Positions 27,301 through 36,038 of a stretch of DNA of 64,000 nucleotides are shown here, piece by piece; position 1 is the first letter of the stretch, and the number at the start of each line of letters is the position of its first letter. The stretch is from contig CAZIDP010000005.1 of the NCBI GenBank assembly GCA_964537975.1, positions 62,001 to 126,000 on the forward strand, in the 5' to 3' direction. The translations under genes and the position numbers were made by a program. The notes under the pieces were generated by a model, which was given only the letters and a program-made list of their open reading frames with translations, ran no database searches and was not told the origin of the DNA. This stretch comes from SCBR16-9 sp964537975 (GTDB lineage Bacteria; Hydrogenedentota; Hydrogenedentia; Hydrogenedentales; SCBR16-9).

Positions 27301-27724
27301 GCACCCGGCGCAACCTAGAGGTACCGTTGGTGAATGGTCCTTAATACGTCACTATATAGGACGCGAACATGCTGGCAAAGAGATTTTTTTGGTTTTTGCT
27401 GCTTTTGACAGTAATAAGGGGCCAGGAGAGTTCGAAGCATTTCTGGCAGATTTAAGCATAGGTTCTGAAGGTATGGCACAAGCATTCTTGGTAAAAGCAG
27501 AACCTGCAGGGGGGGTCTATACATCTCCACAACAGGTGAAATTGATAGCATCAGATGGCCAAAATGTACGTTATACACTTGATGGAAGTGACCCGGACCA
27601 GAATTCATCGTTGTATGCACACCCAATCACACTTAGCCAACCAGGCATTACCGAACTTCGCTATGCAATAGACTCCCCTGAGATGCAATCAATAGTATTC
27701 GGCGAGATGTATACTTTGGAATAA
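24395..27724 (+). CDS. Giant secreted protein with duplicated pectate-lyase-like beta-helix
   Basis: A 1109-residue exported protein. Residues 1-22 are a signal peptide. Two halves each begin with a Pectate_lyase_3-type start (DASTMIQNAIDVVADAGGGVVFLHEGIY near 55; NTDAFQKALDAMSPTGGTVYVPAGNY near 475) and then share a segment around GLREVSVWYPEQ / GLRGITIWYPEQ and IVPYPWS. This is an internal duplication of a parallel beta-helix. The last 80 residues are a chitobiase-C-terminal-like domain (VRYTLDGSDPDQNSSLY), also present in the CotH protein at 61521. GGAG eight bases before the ATG sets the start. It probably binds or cleaves a polysaccharide; catalytic residues are not assignable. Confidence 0.8.
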   Translation: MQYSYVLASLLLLLTGWNSFAAIESIEPRVVYTRYVTNDVVVALTELNAPSSDQVDASTMIQNAIDVVADAGGGVVFLHEGIYRLEVPIVIREAVTLRGDWTPPPGVKGTLLAVYSGRGEAEGTPAITMQRGAGLREVSVWYPEQNAENIVPYPWSIRTCTQLVGNNHTIMNTTLVNPYQGFMTGPEFNELHTLRNVYATPLKTGIRIDMTTDIGRLIHVRFNPEVWADSGLPGAPASDTARNTLGLVLDDAVGIDMGRSDWEYIYDVSVQGYGVGMRIRQGKDGGANAVMFASQFTKCVIGLELVSMNNMGLAATASTFEGSRYGLSSTQRFSNVAQFNASTFSGGEKSVYIAGSPMMSFQNCTFENTIRSDGGGITILNSDFNFSGGSETDAGHIFLDELVAYNRILGNRYEGEPHITNHMLGGDSMITHLDQDMVRPAMQAPDYSMPYPRPSSYYLVSVSDFGAAPESEDNTDAFQKALDAMSPTGGTVYVPAGNYNFHGELRIPTGVELRGCFDVPHHTVSGGSILMPLSGKGNKEGTPFIQLEAGSGLRGITIWYPEQGNTQESIVPYPWSVRSLGPECWLLDVTIAPSYQGVDFWTHPSDGHVIQYLAGAFLRQGLSISKANTNGWVEDIQFNPHYAFRLHKSLTQPNHAVFGDFVSYQREHLEGMKFGRSANQRIYRNFLYGAYDGLSFRDDDGGAHAHVVMQGVDTASRALFIEKTDPKGIELINSQLVPLSNWEVGAIVTDEAFDGYAWLFNTQVWAGTITGVLEGSGTVVLQQLNTISGEIYVDAGTAYLENIYFQLPLSPYIDISSDINHARVLSNAATSGRLDVNYANAKELSQVQLRANSTARRPPWIADEPVVFNADWRHATPQPAMQQGITEPIYSLYTGETPSGNPAFRISGSVGEEVPAHIYYILMEAGVPIASDTIMQYWIKPENELSRNTAIDLLFTDGSTLRDSETPGAHPAQPRGTVGEWSLIRHYIGREHAGKEIFLVFAAFDSNKGPGEFEAFLADLSIGSEGMAQAFLVKAEPAGGVYTSPQQVKLIASDGQNVRYTLDGSDPDQNSSLYAHPITLSQPGITELRYAIDSPEMQSIVFGEMYTLE

Positions 27725-27754
27725 TTCATCAGGACAGCCAAGGTAATAAAAAAA

Positions 27755-27792
27755 CTGGGTGGAGCACCAGTATTTCCCGATGCTCCACCCAG
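27755..27792 (-). terminator. Terminator of the bat-glnD-degP unit
   Basis: CTGGGTGGAGCA and TGCTCCACCCAG form a perfect 12-bp stem with a 14-base loop. On the minus strand the stem is followed by a run of seven T residues, giving a strong intrinsic terminator 44 bases after the degP stop. It also lies just after the convergent beta-helix gene and may block readthrough in both directions. Confidence 0.9.
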
Positions 27793-27835
27793 GTAAATTG
27801 TAACCGTATTAGCGATACTTTGTTCCTGTGACTAC

Positions 27836-29251
27836 CTAGTTTTCTGGAATCTGAATGACAGTAATTCCTCTAGGACCACCGCCGCGAATGTAACGAACCA
27901 ATATTGAGGAACCGGGTTTGGCATGCTCATTTACCAATTCGCGGAACCGGGCTACACTTGTAACCGGTTGCCGTGCAAACTCGATAATGACATCACCCTG
28001 AAAGATGTTGGCGCGTTCCGCAAGGCTTCGTGGTTCCACTTGTCGCACAAGTACACCATCAACGTCATCCGGTAAATTCATCCGCTGTTTAACTTCCGGG
28101 CTAATATCGGTAACATTCATGCCCAACATATCTCGGTCGGCTGCTGCCTGTTGTCTCGGCGTACCTGCTTCCCATTTATCAAGCATCGCTTTGATCTCGA
28201 TATTTTGTTCGTTACGCCAAACATCCAGGGTTACTTCGGTATCTGGAGGGAATGATGCAATTTTTACCATAAGATCACGGGCATTCTCTACAGCATTACC
28301 ATTGACGGAGCGAATTACATCGTAAGACTCTAGCCCAGCTCGTTCCGCAGGGGTATCAGGCCGCACATCAACCACAAAAGCACCACGGCTGTCTTCCAAG
28401 CCGATAGCTTCTTTGTAATGCGCGACATCTTCAATATTTACCCCAAGAAATCCTCGGATAACTTCTCCAGATTCTATGAGTTGAGGTACAACCATTTTTG
28501 CCGTATTGATAGGTATGGCAAAGCCAATAGAATTTGCTCCAAACATGATGGCAACATTTATGCCAATGACTTCACCTTCAATGTTGGTCAACGGGCCACC
28601 ACTGTTGCCAAGATTAATGGCAGCATCCGTTTGTATCAGATTCTGGAAACGTAAACCTTGCACAGCAAGTCCGACGAGATTGTCGCGTCCCAACGCACTG
28701 ATATGCCCAAAGGACAAGGAACCTTCAAAACCACGGGGACTACCCATAGCTATGGCAAATTGACCGACCCGCAATGCATCCGAGTCTCCCAGCCTGGCTT
28801 CTACCAAAGGCGTGTCAGAATTAATTTTAATGACCGCCAAATCGGTATCGGAATCTGTACCCACGACTTCTGCGTCATATTCTTTGCCATTCCAGAGACG
28901 TACCCGTATGTTTTCTGCATCGGTAACAACATGGTTATTGGTGACTATGTAACCGTTCGCGGCATCATACACAAAGCCAGAACCTGTTCCCTGCCGTGGA
29001 CGCCGGTCTGGTTGTGGCCCTTCTGGAACCGGTACGCCAAAGAATCGAAAAAGGTCTTCCATGTTGGGACCCATTTCCTGATCTGTTCGTGTTTCGGTCT
29101 CTACATTAACTACACTTGGCCGTACTTCTTCGTGCAGACGGACAAAGCTGTCTTCCAGCTCACGGAGCATTCCAGCACGATCGGCTGCGGCCTCCAGTGC
29201 AACAACCGACATAATAACGCCGGTAAGCATTAATATTGCAGCTCGTTTCAT
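27836..29251 (-). CDS. htrA: Periplasmic serine protease DegP/HtrA
   Basis: A 471-residue exported protease and chaperone acting on misfolded envelope proteins. Signal peptide residues 1-23. The trypsin-like domain has the triad H107 (TNNHVV), D137 (DTDLAVI) and S217 (GNSGGP). Two PDZ domains follow (about 265-350, with IEDVAHYKEA...GAFVVDVRPDTPAERAGL; and 375-465, with VDGVLVRQVEPRSLAERA). The domain count matches DegP/DegQ rather than DegS. It is the last gene of the bat-type unit and overlaps glnD by ATGA. Periplasmic quality control fits the proposed envelope-stress role. Confidence 0.93.
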   Translation of the reverse strand: MKRAAILMLTGVIMSVVALEAAADRAGMLRELEDSFVRLHEEVRPSVVNVETETRTDQEMGPNMEDLFRFFGVPVPEGPQPDRRPRQGTGSGFVYDAANGYIVTNNHVVTDAENIRVRLWNGKEYDAEVVGTDSDTDLAVIKINSDTPLVEARLGDSDALRVGQFAIAMGSPRGFEGSLSFGHISALGRDNLVGLAVQGLRFQNLIQTDAAINLGNSGGPLTNIEGEVIGINVAIMFGANSIGFAIPINTAKMVVPQLIESGEVIRGFLGVNIEDVAHYKEAIGLEDSRGAFVVDVRPDTPAERAGLESYDVIRSVNGNAVENARDLMVKIASFPPDTEVTLDVWRNEQNIEIKAMLDKWEAGTPRQQAAADRDMLGMNVTDISPEVKQRMNLPDDVDGVLVRQVEPRSLAERANIFQGDVIIEFARQPVTSVARFRELVNEHAKPGSSILVRYIRGGGPRGITVIQIPEN

Positions 29252-31968
29252 TTTTGTGATTCTCCTGTTAAGGTTGGTTCATTCATCGTGATTGACTCAA
29301 TAGCATGAATTAATCCATGACGGATGATATTTTGATCGTTCTCATCAACGATTTTCATGCCCAGTTTTTGGACATATAAGGAATCACGAACGCGACGTGC
29401 GTCCGTAACAATCCTTGCCGAATATAGATAAACACCCATTTTAGACAAGGCCAGGGTCATGTCAAACAACAATCCAGTTCGATCACCTGCTTCAACATCG
29501 ATAACGGTGTCAGTCTTGGAAGCTTCATTGTCAAATGTTATGCAGGTTCGAACAGGTACACGGGGTTGCAACAACGCATAAATGCGTTTACGTGATTGTG
29601 CAACATATTCCCGCACATCTTTCTTTAAAAGCAGCACCTCCTCTAATGTATGCGCGATTCCTTCGAATTGCCGGGCAGTAAGGGGACGCCGATGCGCAGC
29701 ATCTGTTACTGTAAAAAAATCCAGTGCATAGGAATCTGATGTGGTAAATACTTCAACAACTTCTACGTCAATCAAATGAGATGTCAGACATCCACATATT
29801 TTTGCAAACAACCCATGCTGGTCTTGTGTACATACACCAATCTGACTCATTTGGGCACCAGGACTTGGTTCATACCATACAGACAAACCATCTTGCTTTG
29901 CAGTTTCAACAGCCTGTAAGTGTCTGGCTATTGCTTCCGGACTGAATGCATGGAAATACCGCTCACCAAGACCACGCACAAAAGGACGTACACGCCTCCG
30001 CAACGATGCAGGTACCAACTCACGCACTTCAATTGACTTGGGCAAGGTCCAATAATCTTCCGTTGAGCCAATGGCTCCTCCTTGCAACACACGCCCGGCT
30101 TTCAAAAACAATTTTAATAATAATGCTCCCTTCCAGTCATTCCATACTGCAGGACCTACACCTTTCAAATCTGCATACGACATTAAATACAACGTGCGTA
30201 ATCGTTCATCCGTCCGCATCAGTTCAGAAAACTTTAAGACGGTATCTGGATCATCAGTATCACGATACATACTGATATGCGTCATCAGCATGTGATGTTT
30301 AACCAAAAAGGATATACGCTCTGTATCGTCTTCTGACATACCAATTCTTCTGCATATCACCTCTGACAAGCGTTGTCCTTCTACTACATGCAATTCGCCG
30401 GAAGCTTTACCAAGATCATGAAACAACAGTGCCATTACCAAAAGGTAAGGATCACGTACATGCTCCAGGTTCTGTTGCAAACTCCGTCCGATAGGTCCAC
30501 CCAGAGACGATATATCTGCCAATGCTTCTATTGACCGCAGTGTATGTTCATCAACAGGATAGCTGTGAAAATCCTCATATCGCATAATGCCTTGTACTGC
30601 TGCGTATTCTGGAATATAGGCTGCCAACAGACCTGAACTCGCTGCTTCTCGCAATGCAAATCCTGCACGTAGCGGTCGGTTGCATAATGCGACAAAAAAA
30701 CGCCGAACAACATCATTATTACGAAAAGCTTCATTAACCAAATGCAGATTGTTTTTTACCTGACTCAAAGTCCCTGGACTCAAGGGGCGATTGCGCCGGG
30801 CGCATTCCCAAAACAATTCCATCAACCGCGCAGGATTCTCGGCAAACCAATGGGGATCATGCAGACCAATGGTCAGTTTGTCACCAACAACCCTGAATCC
30901 AGAACGATCAACTACCGGGTCTTCAGTAACTTCCACTTCAAGCGGGTGCTCACAAACTCGGACAGCAACTTGTAAGAAATGGCGTACCTGACGGGCTGCT
31001 TCATAATAATCTTCCATGAGCCGGTCAAGACTCTTTGAATTAACCGGACCATATCCAAACGCCTCTACAAGGTGTTTTTGTAATTCAAACCCAAGTCTGT
31101 TTTCGTTACGACCGACATGGAAATGTATCTCATTACGTAAACGCCACAGAAAATCAATGCCCTCATATAAATTGAGTAGCTCTTCCGAAGTAATGTGCCC
31201 CAGGCGTTGTAAATCTTCCAAACTAACCGGCCCCTGGGCCAACAATAACAACCAGATTGCTGCATGATAATCGCGAAGTCCACCAACATTTTCCTTTATG
31301 TCTGGCTCTGTGCTGAATAGTTCCTGATACTCTGGTGGCAACGATTCAATATGTTCACGCTTCCGAATATGCTGCATCGTCTTAAATTTTAATGCATAAG
31401 GCAATTCCGTTAACGACAACCGCATCTTAGTATAGGGCCCGCTGTTTCCGTCAATCAGCCGTGACTGGTAGTAGGTTGTCAAAACTTCCGGGTTTTCTTT
31501 TGCCAGAGACAGTGCTTCTTGTATTCCTGTTGTAACTACGCTAACCTGGTATCCAGTATCCCATAATAAAGGTATGTAAATTTCATTAAACTTTTTTATT
31601 TCCGGGATTTCTTCTGGTTCTCTTTCGTATAATATCAACAAGTCCACATCAGAACAGGGGCTTAATTCCATACGACCATAACCACCAAGAGCACATATCG
31701 AAAATTCGTCAAGTAACTGTGTTCTATTTGAAAAATGCGCTAGCGCGAATGATGTAATACTTTTAACAACGATATCTGCTGTTGCAGACAACCTGCGTAA
31801 TACTTTTTGCCCTGATTCTCCCGCGTCATGAAGTTTGCGAATATGCTCATGTTCAGATGACACGAATTTACGCACAGCATCAACACAGGAATCCGGATTA
31901 AGCATGCAAAATGAATCCGGAGTCTGCTGTGCCATTTGAGTTAATTCTGTAAAAGTCATCGTTGACAT
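29248..31968 (-). CDS. glnD: Bifunctional PII uridylyltransferase / uridylyl-removing enzyme GlnD
   Basis: About 906 residues. It adds UMP to PII proteins under nitrogen limitation and removes it when glutamine is high. The nucleotidyltransferase motif GGYGRMELSPCSDVDLL lies near residue 95, with D-x-D intact. The central HD domain carries HDLGKASGE and KHHMLMTH. Two ACT domains end the protein (SQIGVCTQDQHGLFAKI; DVEAGDRTGLLFDM), the glutamine sensors. The start is ATG at 31968 or 31959, or GTG at 31980; none has a strong ribosome site. glnB, amtB and glnA are not in the window, and glnD sits unusually between batE and degP. Confidence 0.92.
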   Translation of the reverse strand: MSTMTFTELTQMAQQTPDSFCMLNPDSCVDAVRKFVSSEHEHIRKLHDAGESGQKVLRRLSATADIVVKSITSFALAHFSNRTQLLDEFSICALGGYGRMELSPCSDVDLLILYEREPEEIPEIKKFNEIYIPLLWDTGYQVSVVTTGIQEALSLAKENPEVLTTYYQSRLIDGNSGPYTKMRLSLTELPYALKFKTMQHIRKREHIESLPPEYQELFSTEPDIKENVGGLRDYHAAIWLLLLAQGPVSLEDLQRLGHITSEELLNLYEGIDFLWRLRNEIHFHVGRNENRLGFELQKHLVEAFGYGPVNSKSLDRLMEDYYEAARQVRHFLQVAVRVCEHPLEVEVTEDPVVDRSGFRVVGDKLTIGLHDPHWFAENPARLMELFWECARRNRPLSPGTLSQVKNNLHLVNEAFRNNDVVRRFFVALCNRPLRAGFALREAASSGLLAAYIPEYAAVQGIMRYEDFHSYPVDEHTLRSIEALADISSLGGPIGRSLQQNLEHVRDPYLLVMALLFHDLGKASGELHVVEGQRLSEVICRRIGMSEDDTERISFLVKHHMLMTHISMYRDTDDPDTVLKFSELMRTDERLRTLYLMSYADLKGVGPAVWNDWKGALLLKLFLKAGRVLQGGAIGSTEDYWTLPKSIEVRELVPASLRRRVRPFVRGLGERYFHAFSPEAIARHLQAVETAKQDGLSVWYEPSPGAQMSQIGVCTQDQHGLFAKICGCLTSHLIDVEVVEVFTTSDSYALDFFTVTDAAHRRPLTARQFEGIAHTLEEVLLLKKDVREYVAQSRKRIYALLQPRVPVRTCITFDNEASKTDTVIDVEAGDRTGLLFDMTLALSKMGVYLYSARIVTDARRVRDSLYVQKLGMKIVDENDQNIIRHGLIHAIESITMNEPTLTGESQK

Positions 31969-32039
31969 TAATCTGACCACACTACTTCATGTTTCTGTAA
32001 ATCGGTCATTAAAAAATATTTCGCAATTACCTGTTCCGA

Positions 32040-32798
32040 CTATTCACGATTACGGTTATCGGCTGTTAAAGTGCGAAATGGGGGTCCCACCTCCAACAAC
32101 TGTGAGAAGCGTACCCAACCTCGCTCACCAGAAGCTGTAACCACCCGTATCCAGTCTCCTTCAATTCGATCAATCAGGACTCTGTCACCTTCATACAATT
32201 CAAATCGTACCTGTTCAGAATCACTGGTTCCAAAACGGGCTGGTACACGCTCTTCAATTGCAACAGCCAGTGGTGATGGCTGAACCCGACCATATGCTGC
32301 GGTACCGTTGACTACTGCAACAAACAAGAATACAGCCGCAACCAATCGTAGGTAAGGCAGCGGTCGCCATAATCGCAAAAAAAGTAGAGACCAAAATGCT
32401 ATCCAGGATATTGATGTAACTATCAGTAAACTTCTGCTAGAAAGTTTACTGTTCCAAACCATGTTTTGCATGAAGCTCGACGTAACCGGACGTGGCAAAT
32501 TGCGTTCCGTATCACGAAGTACACGACCTAAATTGTCTCGGGCCGCACCAAATTCTGGCTGTAAATACAAGGCACGCTCGTAGTTGACTACCGCCGCACC
32601 AACACGGCCTTCTCTATAGTATGCAGTTGCCAAATTATAAAAAACTTCAGGCTCTGCTACTCCCGAGTAGATTAGTTGTTCATAGGACTGAATTGCCTGC
32701 GTATAATCACCTTGTTGGTATGCTTCGTTTCCTTGCTCAAAAGTCGCATCATAGACTGAGAACAAAAGTACCAAGGGAATATAGAACACATAGCTCAT
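32040..32798 (-). CDS. batE: BatE-like TPR-SH3 membrane protein
   Basis: A 252-residue protein with BatE layout: signal or anchor at residues 1-16, two to three TPR units (NEAYQQGDYTQAIQSYEQL, VFYNLATAYYREGRVGAAVVNYERAL), two membrane spans (about 122-142 and 148-172) and a C-terminal bacterial SH3 domain (LYEGDRVLIDRIEGDWIRV, ERGWV). It overlaps batD by ATGA. In Bacteroides and Leptospira, Bat proteins support oxidative-stress tolerance at the envelope; their biochemical function is still poorly defined. Confidence 0.8.
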   Translation of the reverse strand: MSYVFYIPLVLLFSVYDATFEQGNEAYQQGDYTQAIQSYEQLIYSGVAEPEVFYNLATAYYREGRVGAAVVNYERALYLQPEFGAARDNLGRVLRDTERNLPRPVTSSFMQNMVWNSKLSSRSLLIVTSISWIAFWSLLFLRLWRPLPYLRLVAAVFLFVAVVNGTAAYGRVQPSPLAVAIEERVPARFGTSDSEQVRFELYEGDRVLIDRIEGDWIRVVTASGERGWVRFSQLLEVGPPFRTLTADNRNRE

Positions 32799-34552
32799 AT
32801 ATTTCCCTCCCGATTGAAATGTGTTTCCATTTTGTTAATAGCTTCATGTGCCGCGCTTTTTAATGCGTTGATTTCTTCACGAGAAATTTCGCTGCCTGAA
32901 TAACGCTTGCGTTCGCATGTCCTTAATATGGTATCAATTGGTTTTGAGCATTCCAAAGGTACGTTGTGTTGTTCCATCAATTCTTTGATGTCCTGAGATG
33001 TAAATCCTTTATCCGACGCATTTATCTTGTCGGCAATGTAACCTGTCAATGCCAGATGTATGTCCAGACTGGGGTCTGTTGATTTCAGCAGGTTTTCTAA
33101 CCGATTGACACACTTTGAATGTGCTTTTTTGTTACGTACCAAAGCAGGATTCGCCAACAACCTTTTTCGCTGACGAACCACGACAAAAGCACCAACGTAC
33201 AGCAAGGGGGGCATTAAAAATGATATCGCCACCTGAGAATATGCTGTTCTTTGCGGTCGCAATTGCATAGAAGTAGTGACAATTGAAAAAATGTCATCGC
33301 CCAGAATTTCAACTTGACCTTGCGATTGACGTCCTCCCCTGGCAATAAATTCTGTCTGCTCAGCAGAAGGTCGTACTTGAACAACAAGTGGCGCACTTTC
33401 TTTCATAACATACTTTTCACTTTTTGGAGAGAAATACACCAGCTCGATGGGCGGGATTTCATGTTCACCAGGCTCCAAAGCAGTGATAGCGTAAGTAAAT
33501 ACCTTTTTATTCTTGTTAATTAAATCTGCATCTGGATGAATTATTTGCACACTGGGTGATCCCAAATAAGCCCAGGACAACGCGGGAAATTGTGGCGCAT
33601 TGATTGCGTCAGGATTACCTTCTCCCACAATATGAACTGATAATTTGCCAGGGATGCCCTGTTGCAGATGGGTATCTGTCTCTGCATTTATATCAAATTC
33701 CCCTACTATTCCAGAAAAGCCGGGGGGCCCTTCAGGAAGAGGCAACACTTCAACAATTATTGGTTCTGTTTGCAGTTCCTTATATACGTCACGTACTCCA
33801 TATTGGGTTATACCCTGGATATACCCACGCCAGCTCCAGGGACCAATCCGCAATTCACCGGAACGTGTCGGATACAAAGGCTGCACAAATTCCCGAATTA
33901 AATAATCCAGGCCATTACGCGTACCTGTCGAGGTGTAGTCTCGATTTGCTCCCGTATAGAATCCCTCTGTATCGGGAACTGGTAAGCCTCTGTTTATATG
34001 CCTTACAGCAATGTTTCTTCTTTGCAATTGCAACAATCGCAATGTCAGGTTGATTTGTTCTCCCAGGTAAACACGATGTTTCTCCACCTCAGATTCTATG
34101 ATAATCGCATCTTCAACCGTTGGAGTACCCGGTGTTCGAGGTTGTGGTACCGCGTCAGGTTCAAGTACTTCAATCTGGAGCAAATTGCTTTCCAGCAGGT
34201 TGCCATCAACCTCTACCTGAAACGTTGGTAACTGATGCGTACCTGCAATCTTGGCAACTGCACGATACTCCATAACCTGTTTATTGGTCATGATTGTGTT
34301 TCCAAAGATGTTTGAAGTGGAAAATGTACTGGAGCTTCTTACAGGAATGGTGGTGTTGATATCAAATACATCCTGCTCCGCAACTTTTATCGTACCAATA
34401 TTTGAACCTTCCACTTCAATACGGATTAAAAAAACCTCGCCGACAGTAACAGTTCTGCTTTCCGTTGACACCAATACTCCGGTTTTAGCTAATGCAAACA
34501 CAGGCATAATCAATAAAAAAATGGATAGTATGTAAAATATTCTAATACGCAT
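32795..34552 (-). CDS. batD: BatD-like membrane protein
   Basis: A 585-residue exported protein. A signal peptide (about 1-22) precedes several beta-sandwich domains with BatD hallmarks: TGVLVSTESRTVTVGEVFLIRIEVEG near the start, YLGEQINLTLRLLQ, and the paired segment FVQPLYPTRSGELRIGP. One membrane span (about 440-460) and a cytoplasmic helical tail (HLALTGYIADKINA) end it. The ATG at 34552 overlaps the previous stop by one base (TGATG); a GTG at 34558 is possible. It sits between an acidic protein and batE, in classical Bat order. Confidence 0.82.
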   Translation of the reverse strand: MRIRIFYILSIFLLIMPVFALAKTGVLVSTESRTVTVGEVFLIRIEVEGSNIGTIKVAEQDVFDINTTIPVRSSSTFSTSNIFGNTIMTNKQVMEYRAVAKIAGTHQLPTFQVEVDGNLLESNLLQIEVLEPDAVPQPRTPGTPTVEDAIIIESEVEKHRVYLGEQINLTLRLLQLQRRNIAVRHINRGLPVPDTEGFYTGANRDYTSTGTRNGLDYLIREFVQPLYPTRSGELRIGPWSWRGYIQGITQYGVRDVYKELQTEPIIVEVLPLPEGPPGFSGIVGEFDINAETDTHLQQGIPGKLSVHIVGEGNPDAINAPQFPALSWAYLGSPSVQIIHPDADLINKNKKVFTYAITALEPGEHEIPPIELVYFSPKSEKYVMKESAPLVVQVRPSAEQTEFIARGGRQSQGQVEILGDDIFSIVTTSMQLRPQRTAYSQVAISFLMPPLLYVGAFVVVRQRKRLLANPALVRNKKAHSKCVNRLENLLKSTDPSLDIHLALTGYIADKINASDKGFTSQDIKELMEQHNVPLECSKPIDTILRTCERKRYSGSEISREEINALKSAAHEAINKMETHFNREGNI

Positions 34553-35340
34553 CACCACCAGTCTCCACGAATTTCAATAGAATCTCGCTGACGACGAATT
34601 TCTTCTTGTTCGCGACGATCTACTTCTTCCAAATATTCCAACAATGCTTCTACATTTTGCAGGTCAGGCTTGGATTCATCCAATTCAGAGCTTTGTGACT
34701 GCTGCTGCGGTGGTTGCGAATCTTCTGGTTGTTCATTTTGATTCTCATCACCCTCTTGTTCTTCCTCTTCCTGAGGTTCCTGTGATGTGCCCTCATCGCT
34801 TTCCTGCTCATCTGAATTTGAATCATTGTCTGCACTTTGTCCTTCACCATCACCATCTGATTCCAACCGGACGATTAGAATCAGTTCTCCCCGATTTACT
34901 GGAAATCCACGCATGACCAATGGCTGATTGGGTGCAGCTAAACCTTGCGCACGAATTGCATCCAGATAACCAGAATCATGCAGCATCTCCACACGCAAAT
35001 CCAGTTCGACAGAACCACCGTCATGGGTCTGAAGCGGTGTTACATAAAAAGAAAAAATACCACTCACCGGCATGTGAAGCTCCCTGCCTCTTTCTGCTTG
35101 TGCTGAAGCATCAGTCAGTACTTCAAACCGATTGTAAGGTAAGGAATCAAGAAAACTATCAAAAGGTTTTAGCGCATCAGGAACATCAATAATTTCCGTT
35201 TCTTCATCATTCAATGCGTAAAACGCTGTCATACTAATTGTGACAGATTCGTTTCCTGAATTTTGGGGCAGTACACCCCCCACTCCGGGAACTTGCGAAA
35301 TGAATGTCAATAACAATGTCATAGCAAACATGTTCATCAT
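34552..35340 (-). CDS. Exported acidic, Gln/Glu/Asp-rich protein of the bat unit
   Basis: A 262-residue protein I do not recognise. A signal peptide (1-17) and an N-terminal folded part (about 30-160, beta-rich) are followed by a low-complexity acidic stretch (about 160-230) dominated by E, D, Q, S and N, then a charged helix (EYLEEVDRREQEEIRRQRD). Acidic low-complexity tails also occur in BatC proteins of other bacteria, so it may be part of the split BatC function. ATGA overlap with the upstream TPR gene. It may buffer cations or act as a flexible periplasmic linker; no function is claimed. Confidence 0.7.
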   Translation of the reverse strand: MMNMFAMTLLLTFISQVPGVGGVLPQNSGNESVTISMTAFYALNDEETEIIDVPDALKPFDSFLDSLPYNRFEVLTDASAQAERGRELHMPVSGIFSFYVTPLQTHDGGSVELDLRVEMLHDSGYLDAIRAQGLAAPNQPLVMRGFPVNRGELILIVRLESDGDGEGQSADNDSNSDEQESDEGTSQEPQEEEEQEGDENQNEQPEDSQPPQQQSQSSELDESKPDLQNVEALLEYLEEVDRREQEEIRRQRDSIEIRGDWW

Positions 35341-36038
35341 TCAGCCACTCCCGTTCGTCTCGCAGGATGAAGTATGACGGTGTCACCACTTTCAGCTAAT
35401 TCAGCATCAGCACCAGGTAATTCTGTAGTAGCAAAGTTAAAAATACTCATCATTTGCGGTTGCTCATCTGGTGGCGACTCATCATTCTGACTTTCTTGTT
35501 CAGGTGGATTCGCAAGCAACTCTTTGAGCACCAATCGCATGTGCTCCAGGTTGTGGCGTGCCGCGTCATGTTCAGGGTATTGCGCTGTAACATCATTCAA
35601 TGCATCAACAGCGCGACGAACTCTCGCAACACTTTCTTTAAAATCATCCGGTGTAATTCGTAACTTGCTTTCTTGTGCCAACAAGGTAGCCTCGTTAAAC
35701 CGGGCGTTGACACGGGTTTCAGGATTGTCGGTTTGTTCAGCAAGTCGCTGAAATACAATTCGCGCCTCACTCAGGGCTGCCAGTCCCTGCTCTTCATCTT
35801 CCAACCCAATCAATTTTTGTGCTTTACCCAGTTGGGCTATTGCAATTCCCTGAAGAAGCATCTCATTGTCTGGAAGCTCCACTTGCAATTCACGCAATAA
35901 TTCCAGGGCAGCATCATACTCTTCGATACGAATATAATCTTCCACACGTTGCATGATTTCACGAGACGCGGCAGCAGGAAGAGAAGTCAAAACCATAATA
36001 ACCAAAACCGTAACATTATATATACACTTTTTATGCAT
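35337..36038 (-). CDS. BatC-like exported TPR protein
   Basis: A 233-residue protein with a signal peptide (1-23, ending AAA-SR) and TPR-type helices (VEDYIRIEEYDAALELLREL, QGLAALSEARIVFQRLAEQ, AVDALNDVTAQYPEHDAARHNLEHM). A Gln/Glu/Pro linker (PPEQESQNDESPPDEQ) and a short tail close it. It overlaps the upstream VWA gene by eight bases and the downstream acidic gene by ATGA. Position between the VWA pair and BatD matches BatC. TPR units probably mediate assembly of the membrane complex. Confidence 0.72.
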   Translation of the reverse strand: MHKKCIYNVTVLVIMVLTSLPAAASREIMQRVEDYIRIEEYDAALELLRELQVELPDNEMLLQGIAIAQLGKAQKLIGLEDEEQGLAALSEARIVFQRLAEQTDNPETRVNARFNEATLLAQESKLRITPDDFKESVARVRRAVDALNDVTAQYPEHDAARHNLEHMRLVLKELLANPPEQESQNDESPPDEQPQMMSIFNFATTELPGADAELAESGDTVILHPARRTGVAE

